NCBI GenBank assembly: GCA_905182405.1
Contig: CAJJBQ010000001.1
Coordinates: 496,001 to 560,000, forward strand
From: Akkermansiaceae bacterium
GTDB lineage: Bacteria; Verrucomicrobiota; Verrucomicrobiia; Verrucomicrobiales; Akkermansiaceae
Direction of reading: 5' to 3'
Length of the DNA: 64,000 bases
Part shown: piece after piece, positions 1 through 8,253 of the stretch
How positions within the stretch are numbered: the first letter of the stretch is position 1
Layout: every line of letters begins with the position of its first letter
Notes under the pieces: generated by a model
What the model was told of the DNA's origin: nothing
The model's database searches: none
What the model saw: the letters and a program-made list of their open reading frames with translations, nothing else
Position numbers and translations under genes: made by a program

Positions 1-108
1 TGAACAAGTTGAATCTTTGCGATTTGTGTCGACCAGCAAAGATCTTACTCAAGCTAAGCGGAGTCTCTTGAAGATGTCGATCTGAGACTTGAGGAAAACA
101 GAAAGAAT

Positions 109-403
109 GAGCGCATGCTTCATCCTGAAGGCCTGCTTTGAGGTGGCGAGTGAGGGGTGTGCATCCGTTGGCTGTCGAAGTGATGAGGAAAGCGGGAATT
201 GAGATTGGAGACTGGGAGTTAAAGAGCCACAGAGAGTTCTTTGAGAAGGAGGTTCACACGGTGGTGACGGTGTGTGGGAACGCGAACGATTGTTGCCCGG
301 TTTTTCTGGGGCAGGTGAACCGGTATCATTGGAGCTTCGATGACCTGGCGCACTTTGAGGGGTGATGGAGGTCTATGTGATGGGAGTGAGGGAAGGGCTT
401 TGA
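109..403 (+). pseudogene. Relic of LMW-phosphatase-type arsenate reductase (ArsC), copy 1
   Basis: The frame starting near 138 reads GVHPLAVEVMRKAGIEI, a TVCGNA-type motif, then [17 protein letters not shown] and HFEG. This is the middle and C-terminal part of thioredoxin-coupled, low-molecular-weight-phosphatase-type ArsC, which reduces arsenate. The N-terminal phosphate loop with the first catalytic Cys is missing. A short FEVASEG piece in another frame just upstream (about 145-155) suggests an internal deletion. Compared with the second copy at 31152-31313, a 34-bp deletion between G-runs near 362 shifts the frame and brings a stop at 363-365; the tail VMEVYVMGVREGL continues in another frame to 403. 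Not functional as it stands. Confidence 0.7.
294..362 (+). repeat. Direct repeat of 69 bp shared with 31152-31220
   Basis: These 69 bases match 31152-31220 with a single visible difference (T versus C in the Asp-Leu/Asp-Pro codon). The repeat is a piece of arsC coding sequence, not a mobile-element end. Confidence 0.85.
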
Positions 404-449
404 CGGATTTCTCTTGGGTTGCAGGGATCTGCACGGAGTTGCCGTTTCT

Positions 450-3400
450 CTACAGTTTTGGCTGGGCGCTGAGTCTGAAGTAGCGCGTGGTTCCAGGGGC
501 GACGGGATTAGGATCGCGGACGGTGACGGTGGTGGTGCCAGCGGGGTTGGCGGTGGCGCTGATGGGGATGGAGGTGGCTTCCCAGGTGATCAGGTCGTGG
601 CTGAGTTGGGGGACGAGATTGTAGTCAGGGAGACCGGTGCGGATTTGGAAGGTGAGGGCGAGGAATTTGTTGCTGATGGCGGCTAAGGAAAGGGGGCCTT
701 CGTTGAGGTCGCTCCCCTGGGCATAGAGGATGAGGTTGGGTTCATTGGCTCCAGCGGGGATTGCGTTGGGGTCGGTGGTTGGTCCATTGTCTGGTCCGTA
801 GGTTTTGAGGGCCCAGAGGTCGAAGCTGACTTCGTCGGCTTGTTGCGGGGCTCCGTTGTCGAAGAAGGACGGTTGCCAGCGCACGCTATCTCCGAGTTCG
901 GTGGTGAGGGTATTCGTCACATCGCTGAGAACGAGGCTGGGGCCATCGCCATCGGGAGACTCGGGCCAGGGTGATTTGTCGTTGTAAGCGAAGTCAAAGA
1001 TAATGGCCCCCTTGGCGTCCAGGAGGATGATGTTCTCTCCCTTGTTGGAAAGTTTGGTATCGTTGGCGAACTCACCGACGATGGCGTCTCCAAGGGACGC
1101 GCCATAGCGGGCGAGGAAGGCGGCTCGATTGCTGACGATGACCATGCGCTCACCTGCTGCCAGGGTGGAATCGATGGGGAAGTTAAAGTCGAATCCACGA
1201 CTGAAGACGCAATAACTTAGATTGATGAGATCACTGCTCGTGTTTAAGAGCTCGATGAATTCGTAGTCATCGGGATTGGTGGAAATGGCGATTTCCTCTG
1301 CGGTGCTCGCGTCCAGGGGATGATAGTGGAGCTCAGTCGCGAGCAAGTTTTCGGACGAGGCGGGGATGCCGATGAGATACTTGGCTTCGGTCAAGGCGGA
1401 CCAGCTTCCATCGCTCGCCAGCGTTCGTGCTTTGATTGTGGTGCTACCGGAAACATGAACTTCGGATGCGTAGGTGAGGGCGGTTGGCGAAAGTCCCCCC
1501 TCCGGGTTTCCGGTGTCTGCTAAAAGGGTGGCCTGGATGAGAAAGTCTGAACTGGTGGTCGAGCGATTCAGGCCGTGAATGGCGAGGACGTTCTCGCCGA
1601 TTTGAAGGGAGCCGAGGTCGTCGGTGAGGTTGAAATTAACATAGTTGAGAGCGGCTGAATCGTTGTGGGTTTCTGAGGCGCTTGAATTCCAGTTTGCAGT
1701 GGTGGCGTTTTCTGATTCTGCAAGGGTGCCATTGAGATAGGCGATGAAGCCGTCGTCATATCGTATTCCCAGGCTAAGGCTGGTGATGGCATCAAGGTTT
1801 TCTTGGTCGGAAATATTGAAGGAAAAGCGGAGGTAGGCGGAGGAGTTGATATTCCGCATGCTGACCTGAGTGCGGATCCGGTTGGTGAAGTTGATGAAGT
1901 TCGTTGGACTCGCCTCGTAGCCCACTCCATTGGTCCCTGAGGTCCAGTCATCGATGTTTGAGGGTTCGGCAGAGTTCCGCCAACTGGTTCCGATTTCATC
2001 GTCGATGTCCGAAGTAGGAATAATGACTTTTACGACGTGATCTTCTCCGACAAGGCTCAAGATAGATGATGATCCGGGAGTTCGTGGATCGGTGCCATCG
2101 GTAGTGTAGTAGATGGTGGATCCGGCCGAGGTGGAAGACATCGAGAAAGAGACGGGCGAAGTCGAATCTCCTCCAAAGGGAGAGAGGGAAGGGGCGACGA
2201 TGTCCGGGTAGAGATCGACCGCGCGGAATTGGCTGATGACGGTGGGAGGACGGTTGATGAGGAAATTATTACGCACCCAATTGACGGCTGGGAGCCAGTC
2301 GCTGTTTCGGGTCATGGGCGAGTTTCTCTCCCCGCCCCAAAATTCTGTTCCCCATCGAGCGGACTCGGCCACGATGGGTGCATTGAGAAGGGATGAGTAG
2401 GAATCCCAGAGGGGCTGAAGCTTCGATGAAGTTAAGACCCCCTCGTTGAAAAGGTGCTTGTGCAGGCGGTCTCCGAAACGGACTTGGAATTCCTGATGGC
2501 GACGCAAGGCATTATAAATGGCGCCTGGTGAATTTGCGGTGTCGATGCGTGAGAAGTCATTGTTGAAGACCCGCTCACCGGCGAAGGGGATGCCCATCGA
2601 CATCTCGGCATCCCAGGAATAGAAGAAAAATTTCGACGTGCCATTTCTGCTCTTGCGGCCGACATACCAATTCTTGTCATCGAAGAAAGTGCTCACGTCG
2701 AACCCCTTGATAAAAAAAGGCGAAAGCCAGTCTTCGTCGCTGGCCCAGATGCGCTGGATCATCGCGTCGATGAAATGGTCGAGGTCGAGATACTCCTGGA
2801 TCGCTTGGTAGTCCGCGTCGGTATCAATTCCAGCATTGGCCAAGGCGATCAGTTCATTCCAAGCAGTATCATTTCCCCCTTCGACCTCGCCGCCGTGTTT
2901 CACGACGTCCCAGTCCTCGGCCTCGCCGCCTTGATGGTCGGCATTGAACTCAGCGTGGGGGAGTTCTTGGAGTTCATAGATGCCCCAGTAGTTGCCATTC
3001 AGAAAAAGGTTCACGTGGTGGCCACGCGGGGAGGGCTGATGCATTCCCAGCTGCACCCGATGAAGAAATTCGTTCCGAATGAGAGTGGCTTGATCCCAGT
3101 CCTCCTGGAATGTCCAGGCATCGTGACCTCCACCACGGAGAAGGAGATTTTTAAAGGTGTCTACCTTGGAGTCGGGGAAGATTTCGTGGCGAAGCCGCGA
3201 GTCGCCGTAGTCGTTTCTGAAATAGAGCCGGAGGGCTTTCTTGGGATGTTCCCGTGAATTGCCTCCGTGGATCCGCACCCCGCCAGGTTCGTGAGTCGAG
3301 TTTAGCGGATCGTTGGGGTCGAAATATTCAAAGTGCGCCTGACGCTCACTGGTTCTCCCTTTTTGCTCATAATTGCGATAGATTCCAAAGCCCCCGAGAA

Positions 3401-4262
3401 CGTCGCTCGTTCGAAACGAAAGAGAAACCACCGGCAGTCCTTTGAGCCCTTCGTGAACCTCATCTTCGTAGGTCGGCGAGCTCGTGATGGCGCGTAGCAT
3501 GTCAGATTGGTCCACGATGTCTCCGGTAAAAAGGTAAGTCTGCGCGTCGACATTGGTTGAAACCATTCCGTCCTTGTATGCGACGACCCGGAGGTTGGTG
3601 GTCGAGGTGACCCGAAGCGGAGAGGAGTAAACGAATCCGAAGGAGGAATTCGGTTTCGTGCCATTCAGGGTGTAACGAATTGTCGCTCCGGGAGTTGCTG
3701 AGGTGATCGCGACGGAGAAGGGCTCGTCGTAGAATCCCCGCTTGTGGGAAAAGACGGTGTCCTCGACAAAGCCGCTGAGGGCCGGGCCGTTTACGTTGTT
3801 GGGGGTGGGGGAGAGGTAAGAAACCGTTCCGCTGCTACTGATACCGTAGGAGGTGTCGTCCTGTTGGTCGGGATAATCGGTAAATTCTGAAACGACGTTT
3901 CCCTGGGGGTCGATCAAGGCGAGGTAGCCACCTGAGCCCGAGAGTGAGAAATTGGTATGGAGCTCGTCGGAGAGTCGGTTTTTTGAAGAAGCGAAGACGA
4001 CGAGCCGTTCGTCCGAAGTGAGGCTTATCCCTAAGGGGAAGGCCCATTTTTTGAGCTGATCGGGATCATCGGTCAGGTGGTAGTTTTCCAACGAGACGGA
4101 AGTATTTGCGGAATTGTGGATTTCGATCCAATCGGATGAATCACGGTTACCATCGACCAGAGAATTGGCGTTCCGGGCGAGGAACTCGCTGATGACTGGG
4201 GTCGCATGCAGGGGCGCGAATGCGAAGATCGCGACAAAAGCGATGCGGTCAAAAGGCGTCAT
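450..4262 (-). CDS. Secreted CotH-kinase / lamin-tail-domain protein
   Basis: 1270 aa with an N-terminal signal peptide (MTPFDRIAFVAIFAFAPLHA). Domains in order: lamin-tail domain at about 20-150 (ISEFLARN, DWIEIHN); a chitobiase/FN3-type segment at about 165-240 (PGATIRYTLNGTKP); a CotH domain at about 270-640 (GVRIHGGNSREHPKKALRL, NGNYWGIYELQE); a second chitobiase-type segment (GSTIYYTTDGTDP); and a second lamin-tail domain at about 1000-1130. The C-terminus ends RYFRLSAQPKL, a tail seen in many secreted Verrucomicrobiota proteins. CotH domains are atypical protein kinases; the substrate here is unknown. The gene lies 20 bp after the TatD gene on the same strand, so it may be the last gene of that run. 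The domain calls are strong, the role is open. Confidence 0.85.
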   Translation of the reverse strand: MTPFDRIAFVAIFAFAPLHATPVISEFLARNANSLVDGNRDSSDWIEIHNSANTSVSLENYHLTDDPDQLKKWAFPLGISLTSDERLVVFASSKNRLSDELHTNFSLSGSGGYLALIDPQGNVVSEFTDYPDQQDDTSYGISSSGTVSYLSPTPNNVNGPALSGFVEDTVFSHKRGFYDEPFSVAITSATPGATIRYTLNGTKPNSSFGFVYSSPLRVTSTTNLRVVAYKDGMVSTNVDAQTYLFTGDIVDQSDMLRAITSSPTYEDEVHEGLKGLPVVSLSFRTSDVLGGFGIYRNYEQKGRTSERQAHFEYFDPNDPLNSTHEPGGVRIHGGNSREHPKKALRLYFRNDYGDSRLRHEIFPDSKVDTFKNLLLRGGGHDAWTFQEDWDQATLIRNEFLHRVQLGMHQPSPRGHHVNLFLNGNYWGIYELQELPHAEFNADHQGGEAEDWDVVKHGGEVEGGNDTAWNELIALANAGIDTDADYQAIQEYLDLDHFIDAMIQRIWASDEDWLSPFFIKGFDVSTFFDDKNWYVGRKSRNGTSKFFFYSWDAEMSMGIPFAGERVFNNDFSRIDTANSPGAIYNALRRHQEFQVRFGDRLHKHLFNEGVLTSSKLQPLWDSYSSLLNAPIVAESARWGTEFWGGERNSPMTRNSDWLPAVNWVRNNFLINRPPTVISQFRAVDLYPDIVAPSLSPFGGDSTSPVSFSMSSTSAGSTIYYTTDGTDPRTPGSSSILSLVGEDHVVKVIIPTSDIDDEIGTSWRNSAEPSNIDDWTSGTNGVGYEASPTNFINFTNRIRTQVSMRNINSSAYLRFSFNISDQENLDAITSLSLGIRYDDGFIAYLNGTLAESENATTANWNSSASETHNDSAALNYVNFNLTDDLGSLQIGENVLAIHGLNRSTTSSDFLIQATLLADTGNPEGGLSPTALTYASEVHVSGSTTIKARTLASDGSWSALTEAKYLIGIPASSENLLATELHYHPLDASTAEEIAISTNPDDYEFIELLNTSSDLINLSYCVFSRGFDFNFPIDSTLAAGERMVIVSNRAAFLARYGASLGDAIVGEFANDTKLSNKGENIILLDAKGAIIFDFAYNDKSPWPESPDGDGPSLVLSDVTNTLTTELGDSVRWQPSFFDNGAPQQADEVSFDLWALKTYGPDNGPTTDPNAIPAGANEPNLILYAQGSDLNEGPLSLAAISNKFLALTFQIRTGLPDYNLVPQLSHDLITWEATSIPISATANPAGTTTVTVRDPNPVAPGTTRYFRLSAQPKL

Positions 4263-4282
4263 GGGGGATTAGCCCTTGGCGG

Positions 4283-5080
4283 CTAGAGTTTGAAATTGGG
4301 ACACTGGGAGAGGAATCTTTTTGGATTCTCAAAAATGACCTTATCAACGATTTCGGCAGAATGCTGGCGTTTTTTCATTTCCAGCGCGGTCTTGATCACT
4401 GCAAGCGGATCCGAGATGCCCCAGTCACAAGCTGAGTTCATCCAAATACGCTCCATTCCGAAGGTCTCTAAAATGTCGATCGCGCGTGCCGGGGAACATT
4501 TCGATTCGGGGTAAAGAGTCATGCCGGCCCAGTAACCGGCATCGAGGACGAGCGGGGCGGTGTGTTCCTCAACGTGGTCCACGATGACGCGGTCGCAGTC
4601 GACGTTGGCGTTTTTGAGGGCATCGAGGATGAGGCGCGTGCCCTTGAGCTTGTCCTCGAGATGAGGGGTGTGGATCAAAATGGGACGGTTGAACTTCTTC
4701 GCGATTTCCAAATGTTCTTCGAAGATCATGAGTTCGTTCTTCGTGTTCTTATTGAGGCCGATTTCTCCGATGCCAAGCACGTTCGGCTTATCGATGAAGT
4801 CGGGAATGAGCGCCATCACTTCGCGAGCGAAGACCGGGTCTTCTGCTTCCTTCGGGTTGATGCAGAGCCAGCAGAAATGCTTGATGCCGAATTTCGCCGC
4901 GCGAGCGGGTTCATATTCGGTGAGCTGGCGGTAGTAGTCGAAGAACCCCTGTGGGGAAGCCCGATCAAAACCGGCCCAAAAAGCGGGTTCACAGAGTGCT
5001 TCGCAGCCTGCTTGCGCGATGTTCTGGTAGTCCGCCGTGGAGCGGCTGACCATGTGGGCATGTGGTTCGATGTAGCGCAT
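4283..5080 (-). CDS. TatD-family metal-dependent hydrolase, EboB-like
   Basis: 265 aa, complete. The amidohydrolase/TatD barrel has an N-terminal metal motif (IEPHAHM), GIGEIGLNK, PILIHTPH, IVDHVEEHT and a C-terminal NSACDWGISDPLAV. The overall pattern, including EPAFWAGFDRASPQGFFDYY near the N-terminus, is closest to the EboB-type TatD proteins known from eboABCDEF clusters. No other ebo gene is nearby, so a role in that pathway is not supported. The gene follows vapC by 4 bp and precedes the CotH gene by 20 bp, so it is probably cotranscribed with them. The substrate is unknown. Confidence 0.85.
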   Translation of the reverse strand: MRYIEPHAHMVSRSTADYQNIAQAGCEALCEPAFWAGFDRASPQGFFDYYRQLTEYEPARAAKFGIKHFCWLCINPKEAEDPVFAREVMALIPDFIDKPNVLGIGEIGLNKNTKNELMIFEEHLEIAKKFNRPILIHTPHLEDKLKGTRLILDALKNANVDCDRVIVDHVEEHTAPLVLDAGYWAGMTLYPESKCSPARAIDILETFGMERIWMNSACDWGISDPLAVIKTALEMKKRQHSAEIVDKVIFENPKRFLSQCPNFKL

Positions 5081-5084
5081 AATT

Positions 5085-5465
5085 TTAAGAAAGGCTGCTT
5101 TGGATCAGGTCGAAGTGTTTGTCGTTATGGAGAAGATCGACCCCGTATCGGTTGGCGCAAGCTTGAACTTGGATGTCGGACAGGGGGACGTTGACTCCTT
5201 TGTGCTGACATAGTCGAGCAATCCGTGCTGACTCTTTCCAGCATTGATCGTCGGTATCGAGCATCCTCACGTCGCTTATGAAGTTGGCGAGTTCGGATTC
5301 CTCTCTTTTACTCCGGACTCCACAGTAAAGTTCTATCCAAATAAGTCGGGTGATCGCTAGGTGATCGCTGAGAAAAAGTTCGGCTAGTGTCGCATCCGCT
5401 TCTGGACTCAGCTTCTGCCGAAGATAAGCAATGCACATGGAGCTATCGACAAGAACCAAGCTCAT
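5085..5465 (-). CDS. vapC: VapC-type PIN-domain toxin
   Basis: 126 aa, the usual size for VapC ribonuclease toxins. PIN acidic residues are visible: Asp7 (LVDSS), Glu45 (WIELYCG), Asp97 (LSDIQVQACA) and Asp115/Asp119 (HNDKHFD). Its start overlaps the end of the antitoxin gene by 4 bases, the typical coupled arrangement in which the antitoxin is translated first. Members of the family cleave specific RNAs through a Mg-dependent active site; the target here is not predictable. The module sits between two genes that may once have been adjacent (the 91-aa protein and TatD). Confidence 0.9.
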   Translation of the reverse strand: MSLVLVDSSMCIAYLRQKLSPEADATLAELFLSDHLAITRLIWIELYCGVRSKREESELANFISDVRMLDTDDQCWKESARIARLCQHKGVNVPLSDIQVQACANRYGVDLLHNDKHFDLIQSSLS

Positions 5466-5713
5466 GCTTCAGGGGCCCGGGATTGGGATACTTCCAGTGG
5501 GCGGGTTGCCTTTACGACATCGGCAGCTTCGATTTCGTCATTACTTGGTATGTCCAAGGGGTGCTCTTTTATCCTCTTGATAAAGGCTTCAACTCTTTCC
5601 CGGCGATGATATTTCTCGAGTGCTTGCACGACGGCATCTCGCTTGGTTTTAGCCCCAGTATACTCCATCACGCCAGTCAAGAGGTCATCAGGAATATCAA
5701 TCGTCGTCTTCAC
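5462..5713 (-). CDS. vapB: VapB-type antitoxin
   Basis: 83 aa. It begins MKTTIDIPDDLL with a GAKTKRDAVVQALEKY segment, the ribbon-helix-helix pattern of VapB antitoxins. The C-terminal part (about residues 50-83) is the likely toxin-binding tail. It is located directly upstream of vapC with a 4-base ATGA overlap, so the pair is translationally coupled. By family behaviour it neutralises VapC and represses its own promoter. Confidence 0.88.
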   Translation of the reverse strand: MKTTIDIPDDLLTGVMEYTGAKTKRDAVVQALEKYHRRERVEAFIKRIKEHPLDIPSNDEIEAADVVKATRPLEVSQSRAPEA

Positions 5714-5744
5714 GGAAGCAATTTCACCCTAAAAAGGAATCTTT

Positions 5745-6020
5745 TCAAGGTTCATTGTGATGCGCTCCCAGGGCGAATTGAATCCCGGCGCTCTCTGCTG
5801 GGACGGTCGAGTGATCGGAAAAGGCGAGATGGACGGCTTGGGCGCGCGTCGTTTCGGGAGGAGGGTTTTGCATCGCTTCCAATGCCTTGTCGAAGGCAGG
5901 GTGGCGGAAGTCGACTTCGCCATCGTGGCGATCGACGCGATCTAGAAAGGACGCGATTTCAAGGAGCTTGAAGCGAGCGTCCATGAAGTAGAGATCTTGG
6001 ATATCTTTCTTCGTGGGCAT
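5745..6020 (-). CDS. Conserved small protein, function unknown
   Basis: 91 aa. The N-terminal half carries DLYFMDARFKLLEIASFLDR and VDRHDG, a sequence that looks conserved and acidic/helical; there is no signal peptide or transmembrane segment. I recall similar short proteins next to TatD-type hydrolases, which would make it a former neighbour of the TatD gene separated by the vapBC insertion. That is inference. The function is not recognised. Confidence 0.6.
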   Translation of the reverse strand: MPTKKDIQDLYFMDARFKLLEIASFLDRVDRHDGEVDFRHPAFDKALEAMQNPPPETTRAQAVHLAFSDHSTVPAESAGIQFALGAHHNEP

Positions 6021-6092
6021 ACGCTGATGCTAATGCTGAAAATGAGTCAGCGCAATGTCTCTATCGAATCCTCTCCGGAATGAGGGTCTATT

Positions 6093-6455
6093 CTAGAACT
6101 GAGCGCCGGTGACGTGCTCGTAGAAATCAGGGCCAAGTTCAGCCAGGGGCTCGCGGAGTTTTGCGATTTCCTCGCTGGGGCCATGCACTTCCACCCGAAT
6201 GAGTTCAGAGATTGTGAGACCTTCCTCGATGCAGGTTCCGACATTTTCGAGGTGGGCCAGCAATCCGGCGGCACCGGCGTAGGCTTCCCGGCAGAAGACG
6301 ATGTTTCCGCAGACGGAGAAATCGTAGTAGAAGCAGGTTTCTTCTGTCGAGGTGCGTGCGACGAAGCGGTCCATCAATTCCTTGAAGGCTTGGAGTTTGC
6401 CCTCTTGGACGCGAAAATAGGGATGAATGCTGACGGCGTTTGAAAGATCGTTCAT
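6093..6455 (-). CDS. Antibiotic-biosynthesis-monooxygenase-like (ABM) dimeric ferredoxin-fold protein
   Basis: 120 aa, soluble. The sequence SIHPYFRVQEGKLQAFKELM followed by FYYDFSVCGN and REAYAGAAGLLAHLEN follows the ABM-domain pattern (beta-alpha-beta ferredoxin-like fold, usually a dimer). Such proteins are cofactor-free monooxygenases, haem-degrading enzymes or simple binding proteins, and the sequence alone does not separate these. It is the first gene of the minus-strand run down to the CotH gene, with a 72-bp gap to the next gene. Confidence 0.6.
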   Translation of the reverse strand: MNDLSNAVSIHPYFRVQEGKLQAFKELMDRFVARTSTEETCFYYDFSVCGNIVFCREAYAGAAGLLAHLENVGTCIEEGLTISELIRVEVHGPSEEIAKLREPLAELGPDFYEHVTGAQF

Positions 6456-6531
6456 GGTTCGAAAGACTCGGGTATTTTAAAAACGTTTCAAGCGGGAAAA
6501 GAGAGCAACTCTTTCTCGCGAGAGTCTTTCT

Positions 6532-6690
6532 ATGCTCAGGCCGTCTCCCTTTTGCGGATGTGGCACAATTACCAGCATCACTTGCGAAGGAGCTTGGACT
6601 AATATAAGTGATTATAACGCGATAAGCGTCTCTTTAGAGAATCGGAACCTCGAAAGGCAGTTCTACCGGGTTGTTTTGCTCGGTGATTAG
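6532..6690 (+). pseudogene. Possible 3' relic of a secreted protein gene
   Basis: A 53-codon frame ends WTNISDYNAISVSLENRN and QFYRVVLLGD. This resembles the C-terminal tails of secreted Verrucomicrobiota proteins, compare the RYFRLSAQPKL end of the CotH protein. No upstream body is present. It overlaps the end of the convergent sulfatase gene by 4 bases. It could be chance, so confidence is low. Confidence 0.25.
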
Positions 6691-8240
6691 CCTCGATTCT
6701 CAGCGTCCGCGAGATACTCGCCGGCCTTCTTTTTCCAAAGGGCGCTGAGTTTTTGGAGTTTCTTGGGGTGCTTTTTTGCCAAATCCTCGGTTTCGCTCCG
6801 GTCTTTGGTGAGATGGTAGAGTTCCCAAGGTTCCTCGTGACTGTGGACGGCTTTCCAACCGTCTTGTTGGATGGCGTTGTGGCCTTCGTGTGACCACCAG
6901 AGGAAGTCGTGGTGTTTCTTGGGATCATTTTTAAAGAAGGGGACGAGGTTCTTGCCGGGAAGGGCGGGAGAATCGAGGAGGGGCATTGCGCCAGCGAGGT
7001 CGAGGACGGTGGGGAGGATGTCGATGATGTGGCCGGGAGTGTGGCGGAATTCATTTTTTACGGTGATGCCCTTGGGCCAATGTGCGATGAGCGGGGTGGA
7101 GATGCCGCCCTCGTGCGTCCAGGTCTTGTGCTTTCGGAAGGGCGTGTTGGCAGTGGTGGACCAACCGGGGCCGAGGCAGAGGTAGGTGGGGGCGGATCCC
7201 ATGGGGGCGGCGGGGTCGTGGCCGTCGCCGCGCACCATGATTTCGGCACTGGCGCCGTTATCGGAGAGAAAAAAGATAAGGGTGTTTTCGAAGCGGCCTG
7301 TTCTTTTGAGGTGGGAGATGACGCGTCCGATTTCCTGATCCATGCGGTCGATCATGGCGGCGTGGAGGGCCATCTTTTTTGCCTGAAAGGCTTGTTGGGA
7401 TTCGCTGAGGGAGTTCCAGGGGAGGGGCCGGTTGACTTCATTTTCTCCCAGAATTATAAGGTGGTCGGGGAAGTGGTAGGGAGGTCCGAGGTCCTTCATG
7501 ACGGGGGAGAGTTTAATTTTTGGGAATCCGAGGGCGGCCATTTCTTGATGACGTTTCGCGCGCAGTTTCTCCCAGCCGGATGTGTAGATTTTCTCGTACT
7601 TCGCGATATCGGAGGGAAGGGCGTGGAGGGGGAAGTGGGGCGCGGCGAAGGCGAGGTAAGTAAAGAAGGGTTTTTCGGGGTGTTTTTCTTCGTGCTCGCT
7701 GAGGAACGCGAGAGTTCGATTGGCAAGCTCGGTGGTGGCGTAGAAGTCGCTGCCTTTTTTGACGGGAGGGAGCGCTTTGTCGTCGAGGTGGTGGGTTTGG
7801 GGACTAAAGAAGCGGCTTTGGTCCCCGAGGTAGTAGGAACGATCAAATCCGGCGGCGATGGGGGTGCTATCGATGTGCCATTTTCCGATATGGTAGGAGC
7901 GGTAGCCGGCGGGCTTGAGAAGGACGGGGGCGAGGGGTGCCCAGGAGGGACGTTTGCCCCGCTTGGGTCCTTTTCGGCCTTTGATAACGTCGCGTTGGAC
8001 CTGCTGAGGATAGTAGCCGGTCATGAGGGAGGCGCGGCTGGGCCAGCATCGGGCGGTGTTGTAAAAGTTGGTAAAACGAAGGCCATTCTCGGCAAGGGCG
8101 TCGAGATGTGGGGTTTGGATTTCAGAGCCATAGCAGCCGAGGTCGGAGAATCCTAGGTCATCGGCGAGGATGACGAGGACGTTGGGTTTTTCATCGGCGT
8201 GGGCGAGGGAGAAGAGTGCGAGGAAGAGGAGGGTGCGCAT
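6687..8240 (-). CDS. Exported Cys-type sulfatase (arylsulfatase family S1)
   Basis: 517 aa from the ATG at 8240, chosen because it gives a clean signal peptide (MRTLLFLALFSLAHA). The frame stays open upstream, but that part is only the shadow of the preceding gene. Motifs: VLVILADDLGFSDLGCYG (metal-binding Asp27/Asp28) and C65-W-P-S-R, the C-x-P-S-R signature in which Cys is converted to formylglycine. GKWH and LSDNG follow. The family hydrolyses sulfate esters of polysaccharides or aryl compounds in the periplasm. It follows the SGNH gene by 13 bp, so the two probably act together, for example on sulfated and acylated glycans (inference). No formylglycine-generating enzyme is in the window. 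Confidence 0.92.
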   Translation of the reverse strand: MRTLLFLALFSLAHADEKPNVLVILADDLGFSDLGCYGSEIQTPHLDALAENGLRFTNFYNTARCWPSRASLMTGYYPQQVQRDVIKGRKGPKRGKRPSWAPLAPVLLKPAGYRSYHIGKWHIDSTPIAAGFDRSYYLGDQSRFFSPQTHHLDDKALPPVKKGSDFYATTELANRTLAFLSEHEEKHPEKPFFTYLAFAAPHFPLHALPSDIAKYEKIYTSGWEKLRAKRHQEMAALGFPKIKLSPVMKDLGPPYHFPDHLIILGENEVNRPLPWNSLSESQQAFQAKKMALHAAMIDRMDQEIGRVISHLKRTGRFENTLIFFLSDNGASAEIMVRGDGHDPAAPMGSAPTYLCLGPGWSTTANTPFRKHKTWTHEGGISTPLIAHWPKGITVKNEFRHTPGHIIDILPTVLDLAGAMPLLDSPALPGKNLVPFFKNDPKKHHDFLWWSHEGHNAIQQDGWKAVHSHEEPWELYHLTKDRSETEDLAKKHPKKLQKLSALWKKKAGEYLADAENRG

Positions 8241-8253
8241 GGCTTGGGAGGGG

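Noticed and set aside
6909-8156. Plus-strand 415-codon frame rich in Gly and Val
   Set aside because: It is the antisense shadow of the sulfatase gene; composition and lack of motifs show that it is not coding.
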